Shown here piece by piece: positions 25,289 through 33,685 of a stretch of 37,220 nt of DNA; within the stretch, counting starts at the first letter, position 1, and every line of letters begins with the position of its first letter. Source of the stretch: Planctomycetaceae bacterium (GTDB lineage: Bacteria; Planctomycetota; Planctomycetia; Planctomycetales; Planctomycetaceae); assembly GCA_016795145.1 (NCBI GenBank), contig JAEUII010000309.1, positions 1 to 37,220 of the forward strand, given 5' to 3'. The translations under genes were made by a program, and so were the position numbers. Under the pieces are notes generated by a model. It did not search any database, was not told the DNA's origin, and worked only from the letters and a program-made list of their open reading frames with translations.

Positions 25289-27445
25289 TCACGGTTGAGC
25301 AAACTGGATACCAAGTTCGTGAAGCACGAAACTGTACACATCAACCCCTTCGTCGATCAGTTCATCCAGTGAGGAGCTTAACCCATGTCCTCCTGTCGCG
25401 CTGATACGGAGAAGAATGGGTCTTTCGGAACTCGTCGCTGCCTGAAGACGCGCGGTCATCTTTCGAGACTGCATCGGGTCGACTCGAGGATCATTCTCCG
25501 CCGTGATGAACAGCATCGAAGGATACTTCACGCCATCCTTCACATTGTGATACGGCGAATAGGCTCGCAATGCACGAAACTGAGCGGGATCTTTGACCGA
25601 GCCAAATTCAGGGATGTTAAAACTTCCGTTCGTCGAAAGCTCATTCCGCAGGATGTCGTAGATGCCCACATGGGCGACTGATGTCCTGAACAGCTGAGGA
25701 TGCTGAGTCACCATGGCACCCATCAGAAGACCGCCGTTACTGCGCCCCATGATGGCAAGCTGCTGCGATGTGGTGTATCCCTGAGCAATCATGTACTGAC
25801 AAACGGCGGCGAAATCATCGAAGACGTTTTGTTTCTTCAGCAACATTCCCTGCTGATGCCACTCTTCGCCAAACTCAGAGCCACCTCGAAGATTGGCCAC
25901 GGCATATTGACAGCCGGAATCCAGCAGGACCTGCAGCGTCGGATCAAACTCCGGTGTGACGCTGATCGCATACCCACCGTAGCCATAGACCACACAGGGG
26001 CCGGGTTTGCTTTTGTCCGCCTTGATTGGGCTGAGAATATTCACCGGGATCTTTGTACCGTCCTTCGAGGTAGCGAACTCGCGTCGCACTTCGACATTCT
26101 TCAGAGGCTCCGTGGAATCAGAGAACGCTGCAACCCTGGTGGTCGTCTCTTTCAGACTGTCAAACAGCAGTGTGGTTTCAGGAGTCACATACGACACCGT
26201 TGTGAACAGAACCTGATCGTTCGGCAATGGCGACATGCCGTCGACCGTCGACACCGGGTTTTGCTGCGGCGATGTCATCTGATGGCCCGCGTAATCGAAG
26301 ACTCGAATTTTCGAAGGCCCGCCAAGCTGATAGAGCACAAACAGACGAGTCTCCGTCGCCAGGAGACTGGGAGGTGAGCGATAGAAACTGTTCACAATGG
26401 TGTCCGGGCCATGCGGAACGACAACCGCCGCGTCCGACGCCGACAGAGTCTTTGTGGACATCCTGATGATGCTGCCCCGCGGCGCGTTTTTTCGAGTCAA
26501 CACAAAGAGGCTTTCATCCGCACCAAAGGTGGCCTGCACGATCTCATCATCAAACGTGCTGAACTGACGATACGTCCCGTCCGGAGCGCGGAGGAAGTGA
26601 GCGAATCGCCCGCTGTCTCCATCCTGCACGGTGACCAGCAATTGTCCCGATCGGTCGTGCATTTCGAATTCAATTTCGGCAATGCGAGGGAAGTCTTTTC
26701 CAAGTTCGTAGCGATCAGAATCTGCGGGTGTGCCGATCCGGTGATACCAGCCCTGCTGAAAGAATCCCATCTCATCGTCAGGTCGTTCTCCTGGTCGCGG
26801 ATAACGAGTGTAGTACACGCCGGAGCTATCCGGGCTCCAGGCAAGATCGCCGCCAGCGGTCCCTGCGTTGACGCGAGCAATGACGTCGACTTCTTTCATC
26901 TGCTGAGTCAGATCGTAGACATGCACGTCGCCCGATTCGCTTCCGTCTGTCGACAGCGATACGGCCACCAGTCGTCCATCGGGTGAGGGTTCAAACCAGT
27001 CGATGCTGATGGAGCTGTCCTGCACCAGCTTGTTTGGATCCACAACGAACTGCAGCGAATCAACAGCATCAAGGTTTGGCAGAGTCACCAGGGATTCGTG
27101 TTGCTGCCCCGGTTCGTACCGCAGAGCAAAGTACTTTCCTCCACGATAGACGGGTGAAGAGAATACAACGCTGGATGAGGAATACAGTTCGGTCAGCTTC
27201 TGGCGAACTTCCTTACGTCCTGGCAGAGCATCCAGGAACTCACGAGAGTGCAGATTCTGGTCCTTCATCCACTGCTTCACTTCCGGCTGCGTCTGGTCTT
27301 CCAGCCATCGATAATCTTCGACGACCGTTTCTCCATGATAAGCCTCCGCCACCGGAACTTTTTTCGTTTCCGGCGGCCCCCCGAGCAACCAGCCACCGGG
27401 AACAGCTGCTGCACACAAACACAGGAACGCCAAAACTGACTTCAT
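25289..27445 (-). CDS. Secreted prolyl oligopeptidase (peptidase family S9)
   Basis: An S9A prolyl oligopeptidase that cleaves short peptides after proline. From ATG 27445 it is 718 aa, with signal peptide SVLAFLCLCAAAVPGGWLLGG, so it probably acts in the periplasm. The N-terminal domain (VPVAEAYHGETVVEDYRWLED, about 30-51) is followed by a seven-bladed propeller (about 70-440) and an alpha/beta-hydrolase domain. The triad is visible: Ser569 in GRSNGG, Asp652 in ENDPRVDP, His687 in GGHG. The frame also allows a GTG at 27469, but the shorter start gives a cleaner signal peptide and has GGGG about 10 nt upstream. It lies 230 bp upstream of the kinase on the same strand, which has its own promoter. 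Confidence 0.92.
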   Translation of the reverse strand: MKSVLAFLCLCAAAVPGGWLLGGPPETKKVPVAEAYHGETVVEDYRWLEDQTQPEVKQWMKDQNLHSREFLDALPGRKEVRQKLTELYSSSSVVFSSPVYRGGKYFALRYEPGQQHESLVTLPNLDAVDSLQFVVDPNKLVQDSSISIDWFEPSPDGRLVAVSLSTDGSESGDVHVYDLTQQMKEVDVIARVNAGTAGGDLAWSPDSSGVYYTRYPRPGERPDDEMGFFQQGWYHRIGTPADSDRYELGKDFPRIAEIEFEMHDRSGQLLVTVQDGDSGRFAHFLRAPDGTYRQFSTFDDEIVQATFGADESLFVLTRKNAPRGSIIRMSTKTLSASDAAVVVPHGPDTIVNSFYRSPPSLLATETRLFVLYQLGGPSKIRVFDYAGHQMTSPQQNPVSTVDGMSPLPNDQVLFTTVSYVTPETTLLFDSLKETTTRVAAFSDSTEPLKNVEVRREFATSKDGTKIPVNILSPIKADKSKPGPCVVYGYGGYAISVTPEFDPTLQVLLDSGCQYAVANLRGGSEFGEEWHQQGMLLKKQNVFDDFAAVCQYMIAQGYTTSQQLAIMGRSNGGLLMGAMVTQHPQLFRTSVAHVGIYDILRNELSTNGSFNIPEFGSVKDPAQFRALRAYSPYHNVKDGVKYPSMLFITAENDPRVDPMQSRKMTARLQAATSSERPILLRISATGGHGLSSSLDELIDEGVDVYSFVLHELGIQFAQP

Positions 27446-27611
27446 CGACTCAATCCCCGACGGAACCACGAACCCGGCAAACCCGCAACACCCACCGCAT
27501 ACCTCTCAATTTCGAAGCATGCATTCCGTGCAATGACGTATCAAATCTCGCCGCCCGTCAATCTGGCGATTTGCCAAAATGCCCCAATGCAAACCGCAGA
27601 CTTGCGAGTCA

Positions 27612-27699
27612 GGCGAGCGTTGTACACGAGCATTTGTTCTTCAGTTTTTGAGATCATCTGGAGTATTCCAATGGCTTCGTGAAACACTCGGTCCGGAAA
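27612..27699 (-). pseudogene. Remnant of a second Rpn nuclease gene copy
   Basis: These 88 bp match 28061-28148 of the intact rpn-like gene at 81 positions, in the same orientation, 449 bp apart. Translated on the minus strand, both read FPDRVFHEAIG, then LQMISKTEEQMLVYNARL. Upstream and downstream of the match the frames diverge at once. It is a partial duplicate or the leftover of a tandem copy, located just past the 3' end of the intact gene. Confidence 0.8.
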
Positions 27700-27746
27700 C
27701 AAGGGCCTCGATGGGTTCAAATGGCAGGAGTCGACATCGCTCGCCC

Positions 27747-28730
27747 TTATGAGTTCCGACATTCCAACTGTTGTTCAAGCTGCGCAGAGATGGCCTTCAG
27801 TTGTTCAAGGTCAAGGGCGTCAAACTCCTCAGTCGTCCAAACACGCTGCCCCAGCAGTTTCTGCATTAATGCGACTTGGCCTCGAAGACCACGTGCCTCA
27901 CCGATCTCAAGACCGCGTGCCTCGCCAATCTCAATGCCTCGTGCTTCACCAATCTCAATGCCTCGTGCTTCACCAATCTCAATGCCTCGTGCTTCCCCCT
28001 CCAGCCGAGCCTGCACCACGGCCTGCACGGTTCGCGCTTCTTCGTCCCGCTGCTGTTTCAGACGAGCGTTGTACACGAGCATTTGTTCTTCAGTTTTCGA
28101 GATCATCTGGAGCACCCCAATCGCTTCGTGAAACACGCGGTCCGGAAATGATCGGCGTACTTCCTCCGATGTCATCGAATCAGCTGTCTTCAGGAAGTAC
28201 GCCCACTGCTCGGCCGGTGTCGCATTGTAAACAGTCTCCGCGGTGACCTGAAGATGTTTCAACTGCAAAAGATGAACCTGCAGGTGATCGGTCAAAGTCA
28301 GTTTCGCCGCCGAATCTCTGAGCCGAAAGTCCAGATGCAGCAATGCCGGATCATGGAATAGTGCCTGCGACAACACACAGATGCTGATCGACGGTGCGAG
28401 CATCTGGTAGCCGTCCCCTTTGCTCAACTGATCGGCATACGACGAGGCCACGTAATACGTCAAACGCTGAGGCATTCCGGCTGGCACGGAAGTCTGCATC
28501 TCAATGTTCAACCGCCGTCCATGCTCATCGGTGGCGAGGATATCGAGCACCGCCAGTTTGTCGTCATCTGACTCCATGCCCAAAATCGGATTCAGAAAGG
28601 TCACCCGAGTGATCTTCGGCTGACCAACGAGGATCGCATTCAGAAAGTGTACTGTGATGCCAGAATGCTCGGGACTTCCCAGCATCAGCTTGAACGCATA
28701 GTCCACCAGCGGACTGATTCCAATTGCCAT
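27747..28730 (-). CDS. Rpn-family recombination-promoting nuclease / PD-(D/E)XK transposase-like protein
   Basis: A 327-aa member of the Rpn (TIGR01784, formerly putative transposase) family, whose Escherichia coli members are DNA endonucleases that promote RecA-independent recombination. N-terminal nuclease core: VDYAFKLMLG (9-18), ILGMESDDDKLAVLDI with Asp63, and RLNIEMQ with Glu77 and Gln79, the metal-binding set of the fold. A helical middle region (SFPDRVFHEAIGVLQMI) and a C-terminal tail with five 8-residue repeats (GEARGIEI and variants) follow. These tail repeats are typical of the family and prone to length change. A near-consensus promoter lies upstream. Codon use is not obviously foreign, but the family spreads horizontally. 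Confidence 0.9.
   Translation of the reverse strand: MAIGISPLVDYAFKLMLGSPEHSGITVHFLNAILVGQPKITRVTFLNPILGMESDDDKLAVLDILATDEHGRRLNIEMQTSVPAGMPQRLTYYVASSYADQLSKGDGYQMLAPSISICVLSQALFHDPALLHLDFRLRDSAAKLTLTDHLQVHLLQLKHLQVTAETVYNATPAEQWAYFLKTADSMTSEEVRRSFPDRVFHEAIGVLQMISKTEEQMLVYNARLKQQRDEEARTVQAVVQARLEGEARGIEIGEARGIEIGEARGIEIGEARGLEIGEARGLRGQVALMQKLLGQRVWTTEEFDALDLEQLKAISAQLEQQLECRNS
27886..28005 (-). repeat. Five tandem 24-bp repeats inside the Rpn gene
   Basis: Units at 27886, 27910, 27934, 27958 and 27982, each 24 bp; units 3 and 4 are identical and the others vary slightly. Each encodes one copy of an 8-residue GEARGIEI-type motif, so changes in copy number would keep the frame and only lengthen or shorten the helical tail. 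Confidence 0.85.
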
Positions 28731-28807
28731 GGTTGCTTCTCATTGGTGTGGATTCAAGGTGTTTTGCGATCGGCGCCGTTCTTCTATGCCAGCAGAATTG
28801 GGTGTCT

Positions 28808-28835
28808 ATCATAAATGTAATTAAGGAATGATCAA
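28808..28835 (-). promoter_or_regulatory. Sigma-70-like promoter of the Rpn gene
   Basis: On the minus strand TTGATC (28830-28835, 4 of 6) and TATGAT (28808-28813, 5 of 6) are 16 bp apart in an AT-rich patch, giving a leader of about 70 nt to ATG 28730. Confidence 0.6.
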
Positions 28836-28951
28836 GCGTCTCCTTAGCCGCAGCTGATTCCCGAGTTCCGGGCGACGTTTGTGACGGGCCGAGTATGCTC
28901 AGCAAGAATGTGGCCGAATGGCCGAACGACGATGGCCATTTCGTTGCGCGT

Positions 28952-30253
28952 CTACTTCTTCATTGCCTTCTGCAGAATCCGAATCGTCTCTCGCTGACGT
29001 TTCTTCACGCGGTCTCTTGCCGCGCTGGCGGTGGCTTTCGCGGCAGCGGGATCTTTGGCGATCGCGAATGCGGTGTCAGGCAATCGCTGGACATCAGCCT
29101 CGTTGTCAAAATCGAACAGCCAGTCCTGAAGTCCGATATCCTTCCACATGATTCCCTTGCTCGTCTGCTCGGCCCACCGACAGACGATGGCAGGAATAGC
29201 GTGGCCCATACACATGATTGGCGAATGCATCTCGTTGCCGAACAGACCGGCGGATCGGATGTACGTCGAAATGGCTTCTCCCGGAAGCCAATAATCCGAT
29301 CGCCACACGCATCGTTTCTGAATGTCCGACGGAAGCTTGTCGAACAGCATTTCCTTGCCGACGGCCATCTGAGTCTTGTCTTCAGGGCAAATCAGAATCT
29401 TCATGTCTGTTTCGCGAACAATGCGTTCGATCGCCGCGCGATGTGGCGCATGGTCGTGCTCCTTCATGGCTTCGTTGCGAGCATATTTGTTCTCATCACG
29501 CGGCGTATTTTTTTCCGGGACAAGCCAATACGGTGTGTAGCGAAGTCGTGGGATACAGCAGAGGAATTTCCCTTTTTCCAGTCCGTTCGTTTTCATGAAC
29601 TGCAACGCCCTCGTGTCATCTCGCAAATCGGTCGCGAACGCACCGTCCGGTCCGAATTCCATGATGGGAGAACTGCACCCCAGTGACTTCGCGAGCTGCA
29701 GCGAAACGGAATCGCGGAAGAACACAAACGACGCGCCGCTTAGCACGGCGATCGTGGCCTGCATGGCAGCCTCCGGTGTAGGCGTCGTCGACGTGGAGGA
29801 CTGGGCTGGCAGAGTGATTCCGTAGATGCCGTAGGGCTTTTGAGTCTCCGTTTTCCATCGGACCACATCTTTCTCAGCAACCAGCGATGGCCCGGATCCG
29901 TGCAACAGGAAATCGCACTCTTTGAACGCCTGCGAAACTTCTTTGCTGCTCTGAACAATAGTCAGTTTCGGAAAACGGCTCAGCAGAATCTCACGCACCC
30001 CATTGTCGACTCGACTCGGCCACAATCGTACTTCTGCGTCTGGCCATTCACGTTCCAGAATGGCCAGCACGCCCGGCGTATGAGCAATGTCGCCGATGTT
30101 GACCGTCTGCCATGACGACCTCAGCAGAATTTTCGGCGGAGTTGCTGCCTGCGTCGCAACGCTCGTGCCAGCCCACGCGGAAGCAGTCACTGTCGGCCAG
30201 GCGCAGGCGGCCGCTGCGGCAGTAAGATGTTTCAGAATCTGTCGACGCTGCAT
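28952..30253 (-). CDS. Tat-exported polysaccharide pyruvyl transferase-like protein
   Basis: From ATG 30253 the protein is 433 aa with a twin-arginine-type signal ([20 protein letters not shown], then an AWA cleavage region), pointing to export in a folded state. The rest matches the pyruvyl-transferase family: [20 protein letters not shown] (glycine/aspartate-rich start), [32 protein letters not shown], and [23 protein letters not shown] near the end, the E-x-H site being typical. Family members add pyruvate ketals to cell-wall sugars, using cytosolic phosphoenolpyruvate, so an exported version is unexpected and may do something else. Upstream in-frame codons to 30502 give no signal and are unlikely to be translated. 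It diverges from the regulatory-fold gene. Confidence 0.8.
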   Translation of the reverse strand: MQRRQILKHLTAAAAACAWPTVTASAWAGTSVATQAATPPKILLRSSWQTVNIGDIAHTPGVLAILEREWPDAEVRLWPSRVDNGVREILLSRFPKLTIVQSSKEVSQAFKECDFLLHGSGPSLVAEKDVVRWKTETQKPYGIYGITLPAQSSTSTTPTPEAAMQATIAVLSGASFVFFRDSVSLQLAKSLGCSSPIMEFGPDGAFATDLRDDTRALQFMKTNGLEKGKFLCCIPRLRYTPYWLVPEKNTPRDENKYARNEAMKEHDHAPHRAAIERIVRETDMKILICPEDKTQMAVGKEMLFDKLPSDIQKRCVWRSDYWLPGEAISTYIRSAGLFGNEMHSPIMCMGHAIPAIVCRWAEQTSKGIMWKDIGLQDWLFDFDNEADVQRLPDTAFAIAKDPAAAKATASAARDRVKKRQRETIRILQKAMKK

Positions 30254-30435
30254 TTCCAGTAGCTTTCCTGTCAGATTGAAGGAACAAGACGGGCAGGTCA
30301 GGAGCTTACTGGGTGCCGACGGCAAATTCACGCACAATCGCTGTCGTACCGATCGTGTCGAAGTGAAACATTGAACGGTCACGGGACTTTGTGGATGCCG
30401 GTGGGTAGCGCCTGAGATTGCCAGATCGTGCGGCA

Positions 30436-30463
30436 AAGGTACAATGCACAGGCCTTGTACCTT
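30436..30463. promoter_or_regulatory. 9-bp perfect inverted repeat, candidate operator
   Basis: AAGGTACAA (30436-30444) and TTGTACCTT (30455-30463) are exact complements with a 10-nt spacer, so half-sites are 19 bp centre to centre, near two helical turns. The site lies in the 273-bp region between two divergent genes, 63 bp from the plus-strand start, where a dimeric regulator could control one or both. Confidence 0.5.
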
Positions 30464-30526
30464 AAGTAGCGACCGCTCAAGTGACTTTACGTTTCCATTC
30501 ATCGGGGCTCAGAACGGAGTGTTTGG

Positions 30527-33394
30527 ATGCCGCAACCGCTTCGATGTTTGCTGTTGGTTCTGCTGTATCTCAAGCCCAGTGCATCAGATGAAGTGCCGAT
30601 CTCCAACGGTGTCTTCGTTCGTGATGATGACAATCACTTTTGTGTTGAATTCGCAGAGGACGGAACGTTCTATCTCAGCACGCGTCCGTTTCGATTCACT
30701 CGCGGTACGTTTCAGGCTGCGAATGGCCAGCTGGTTTGTACGGACGGCAAGAAGACGATCACTTTCTCGACGCGTGATGGCAATCTGATCGACCAGATCG
30801 GAAAGACATGGAAGCCTCGCGAGCAAATCCTCGCGGGACTTGAACGCGATTGTTCTGAGTTCGTGATTGTGGTGTTGAACGACGACACACTCGAACCGGT
30901 CACTTCATTTCAGTACATGGCCGAAATCCAGACTGACAAAGGTTCACGATCGCTTCTGACCGCAAGACCCACAACTGTCGAATCACCGGATGGAACATTT
31001 CGCATCATGGTTCCCAGGTCGTGTCTTTTGCAATTGGATATTTCAGGGCCGGACGTGGTCAATGGCTTCGGAGCATTCAAATCCATTGAGATCAAGTCCA
31101 GTGACACAACTCGGCGGGCGGAAGTCACGGTCGGCGTTGGCAATCGAGTCGCCGGAGTCGTCGTTGATGCAGAGACGGGTGAGCCTGTTCCAGGAGCCGT
31201 GGTCGCTCCGATGAGATTCTTATCGCCAATCATGGCCCCGGATTGGGAAAAGGAAGTGACCACGAATACTCAGGGAGAGTTCGTTCTCTATGGCGTTGAT
31301 ACTTCGATGGGGATTCATGCCGAGCACGATGCCTACTTTGACGCGACTGTCGAAGATCTTGATCAGTTAGATCTCCAAAACGTCACCGTCGAACTCCGCA
31401 AAGGCCCATCGCTTCGTGGCCTTGTTCTGAACCTGGACGGATCCCCGATTGCAGGTGCTGTGGTCTCTGATCGAAGCGGCAAAAAAGCTCGCAGCGGACA
31501 GGATGGTGTCTTCGAACTGGCGAGTCCCCGCCCTTTGAGCAGCAACAAGTATTCTCTGGAGATCGAGTGCGATGGTTACCAGACACAGCGTGAATCTGTC
31601 TCAGCAGTAGAAACGACTCCACTACGATTCGTGCTGAAGCCCCTTCCAGTTCTTCGAGGGATTGTGCGAACAGAGTCAGGAGCCGCTCCTGAAGAGTTCG
31701 ATATCGCCGTCGGAATCGGAAGCGAACCACAGCGATTCGAATGCCAGTCTCAGACAGTCCGTGGCGAAAGTGCGTTTGAGATTAAGGTTCCTGTTGACGC
31801 TGATGATCGTGAGCAGAGATTCTGGATTGGAATCAGGGCGAAGGGATTTGCGTTTTGGGAAACGGAAATGCCTCGATGGGAAACAGTGCAGTCGCTTGAA
31901 GTGACCCTCAAGTCGGGACATATCGTCACTGGCCGCGTGACGAACCATGATCGTTTCAAAGATCCGATCCAAATTCACATTGTGCCTCAGCTTCGATACC
32001 TGTCGCGGAGACCTCGGGCTTCAGACGTCACCATGCGGCAGAACATGAGCCGTATGTCTGTTGCACTGGACGATCATGGTGAGTTCCACTTTTCGCATGT
32101 GGCACCGGGGAGATATCTCCTTGCGATCAGCGGGACAACCGTTTCACCGTTCAGCACGGTACTGGATGTTGCGGAAAACGACTGCAACGCTGGTGATTTT
32201 TCCTTGCGAGGAACCGGATCAATTACGGGCATCGTTTGGGATGAGCCGAAGTCGTCGAAAGATGCCGCGGAAGACGGCGATCAGCTTCCATCACGACAAG
32301 CCTTCGCTGAAGGAACGCTGCACTTTACGGACACAGCGGGCAATGATGACCACGATCTGTTTCCGCATCTGGCGCCACGATCATTCCAGACGGACGAACG
32401 TGGTCGTTTTCGAATCGACAACGTTCCGGTCGGACAAGTTGTGATTGGTCTGCCCAAAACGATATTGGCAGATATTGTGTCTGCGGATCGCTTAATCGTC
32501 AGCATCGTTGAGAACGAGAACACCGAAGCAGAGTTCTTTAGTCCGGCACTTCGTGAAAGAGTCAACTGTCAGATCGTCGTTGGAGACGGTACGCCAGAAG
32601 ACAGAGAAACCGGGTTTGGCCCGGAACCAACGCCGGATCCTGGTGGTCTCGAAAGTTATGGACCCCGCTTCGCCGTTTCTCTGGAGCTTGCAGAAGACAA
32701 CAAGGGATCGATCCCTGAGCAAACCAGAATTGAACTCACGACATCTGAGCAATTCTCGATCAGTGATGTGAGCCCCGGAGATTATGAGCTTGTGATCTCG
32801 GACACTCTGACGAATCGACGTTATCCCGCGGAGTACTTTCGAAAACGCATTCAGATTGCTGAAGACCCGGTGGATGTCCGAATTCCACTTGGAGCCGGCA
32901 GCGTGGCAGGAGTCATCAGGATTCCGAAAGACTCACAGCACGATCTTTGTGTGATTGCAGTGGGCCAGAAAACGGGGCAACTTCGAGTCGCAGGGTGTAG
33001 CGAAGACGGAAGGTTCTGTCTGCGATACCTCGACCAGGATGTCTTTGATATTTATGCACGGTCACCGGCTGGATGGTGTCAGCTGCCACGAACGACTGTG
33101 AGTAATAATCATCAGGATCTGGGAGCTTTCGATCTCCATCCCGGCGCGACGCTGCGATTTCAAATCTCCCCAAAGTTGTCGTACGACAAAAACGTGTCGG
33201 TCGTCGCCGTTCATGAATCCGGAGCAATCTCAGAAAGGCTCTCGGGTAACGATCTCGTTTATGGGCCAACGGAGTTCCAGAACCTTTGGCCAGGCAACTG
33301 GGACGTGATCCTTTATCGCGGCAAAACGGAGCTGTTTCGAAAAGCCGTGAGTCTGGAAGCCAGAGGGATAAGCAACGTCGATTTACGCAACTAA
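30527..33394 (+). CDS. Large secreted protein with repeated carboxypeptidase-regulatory-like domains
   Basis: A 955-aa protein with signal peptide (LRCLLLVLLYLKPSAS, cleavage near residue 20). About six Ig-like beta-sandwich modules of the CarboxypepD_reg-like kind are visible by their opening pattern (V/L-x-G-x-V...G-x-P-x-x-G-A-x-V): VAGVVVDAETGEPVPGAVV (about 210), LRGLVLNLDGSPIAGAVV (about 296), LRGIVRTESGAAP (about 378), VTGRVTNHDRF (about 464), ITGIVWDEPKSS (about 565) and VAGVIRIPKDS (about 795). GRFRIDNVPVGQ and GEFHFSHVAPGRY are the matching closing strands. No enzyme domain is seen; the protein is likely structural or adhesive at the cell surface. GGAG 7 nt before ATG supports the start. 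It diverges from the pyruvyl-transferase-like gene. Confidence 0.82.
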   Translation: MPQPLRCLLLVLLYLKPSASDEVPISNGVFVRDDDNHFCVEFAEDGTFYLSTRPFRFTRGTFQAANGQLVCTDGKKTITFSTRDGNLIDQIGKTWKPREQILAGLERDCSEFVIVVLNDDTLEPVTSFQYMAEIQTDKGSRSLLTARPTTVESPDGTFRIMVPRSCLLQLDISGPDVVNGFGAFKSIEIKSSDTTRRAEVTVGVGNRVAGVVVDAETGEPVPGAVVAPMRFLSPIMAPDWEKEVTTNTQGEFVLYGVDTSMGIHAEHDAYFDATVEDLDQLDLQNVTVELRKGPSLRGLVLNLDGSPIAGAVVSDRSGKKARSGQDGVFELASPRPLSSNKYSLEIECDGYQTQRESVSAVETTPLRFVLKPLPVLRGIVRTESGAAPEEFDIAVGIGSEPQRFECQSQTVRGESAFEIKVPVDADDREQRFWIGIRAKGFAFWETEMPRWETVQSLEVTLKSGHIVTGRVTNHDRFKDPIQIHIVPQLRYLSRRPRASDVTMRQNMSRMSVALDDHGEFHFSHVAPGRYLLAISGTTVSPFSTVLDVAENDCNAGDFSLRGTGSITGIVWDEPKSSKDAAEDGDQLPSRQAFAEGTLHFTDTAGNDDHDLFPHLAPRSFQTDERGRFRIDNVPVGQVVIGLPKTILADIVSADRLIVSIVENENTEAEFFSPALRERVNCQIVVGDGTPEDRETGFGPEPTPDPGGLESYGPRFAVSLELAEDNKGSIPEQTRIELTTSEQFSISDVSPGDYELVISDTLTNRRYPAEYFRKRIQIAEDPVDVRIPLGAGSVAGVIRIPKDSQHDLCVIAVGQKTGQLRVAGCSEDGRFCLRYLDQDVFDIYARSPAGWCQLPRTTVSNNHQDLGAFDLHPGATLRFQISPKLSYDKNVSVVAVHESGAISERLSGNDLVYGPTEFQNLWPGNWDVILYRGKTELFRKAVSLEARGISNVDLRN

Positions 33395-33685
33395 GTTCCC
33401 CATGCCGCCCCATCCACATCGGCGAGCGGCGGTGTCAACCGGCCGGTACTTTTGCTTGCCATTCATGTTAAAGAAATCAGTGTTTTTGCTGAATATGTTC
33501 GTCAAGGTGCCATGCACCCTGGGCTATTCCTTTCCTGCGGCGAATGAATCGCATTTCGTCACTCAGAGAGGGGCGGCTACGATGAGTGGCCTCGGAATAT
33601 CGTCCCTTGAGATTGCCAGACTCCGAGGCACTGCGACAATCTGGTTGTCACCTAATCACAATCACGCCGAATTTGGGGCACGAAG
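33395..33685. other. Intergenic region with part of a diverged repeat
   Basis: No supported gene. Positions 33541-33590 resemble 35258-35298, which lies before the next gene: both share a GAATGAA start, CACTCAGAGA and CTACGAT in the same order. Other than this I see no hairpin with a T-run or a strong promoter. Confidence 0.4.

Noticed and set aside
27886..28005. CRISPR-like regular repeats
   Set aside because: The 24-bp units are directly adjacent without spacers and are in frame inside the Rpn coding sequence.
28895..29686. 263-codon plus-strand frame opposite the pyruvyl-transferase-like gene
   Set aside because: Antisense shadow; no start signals or domain pattern.
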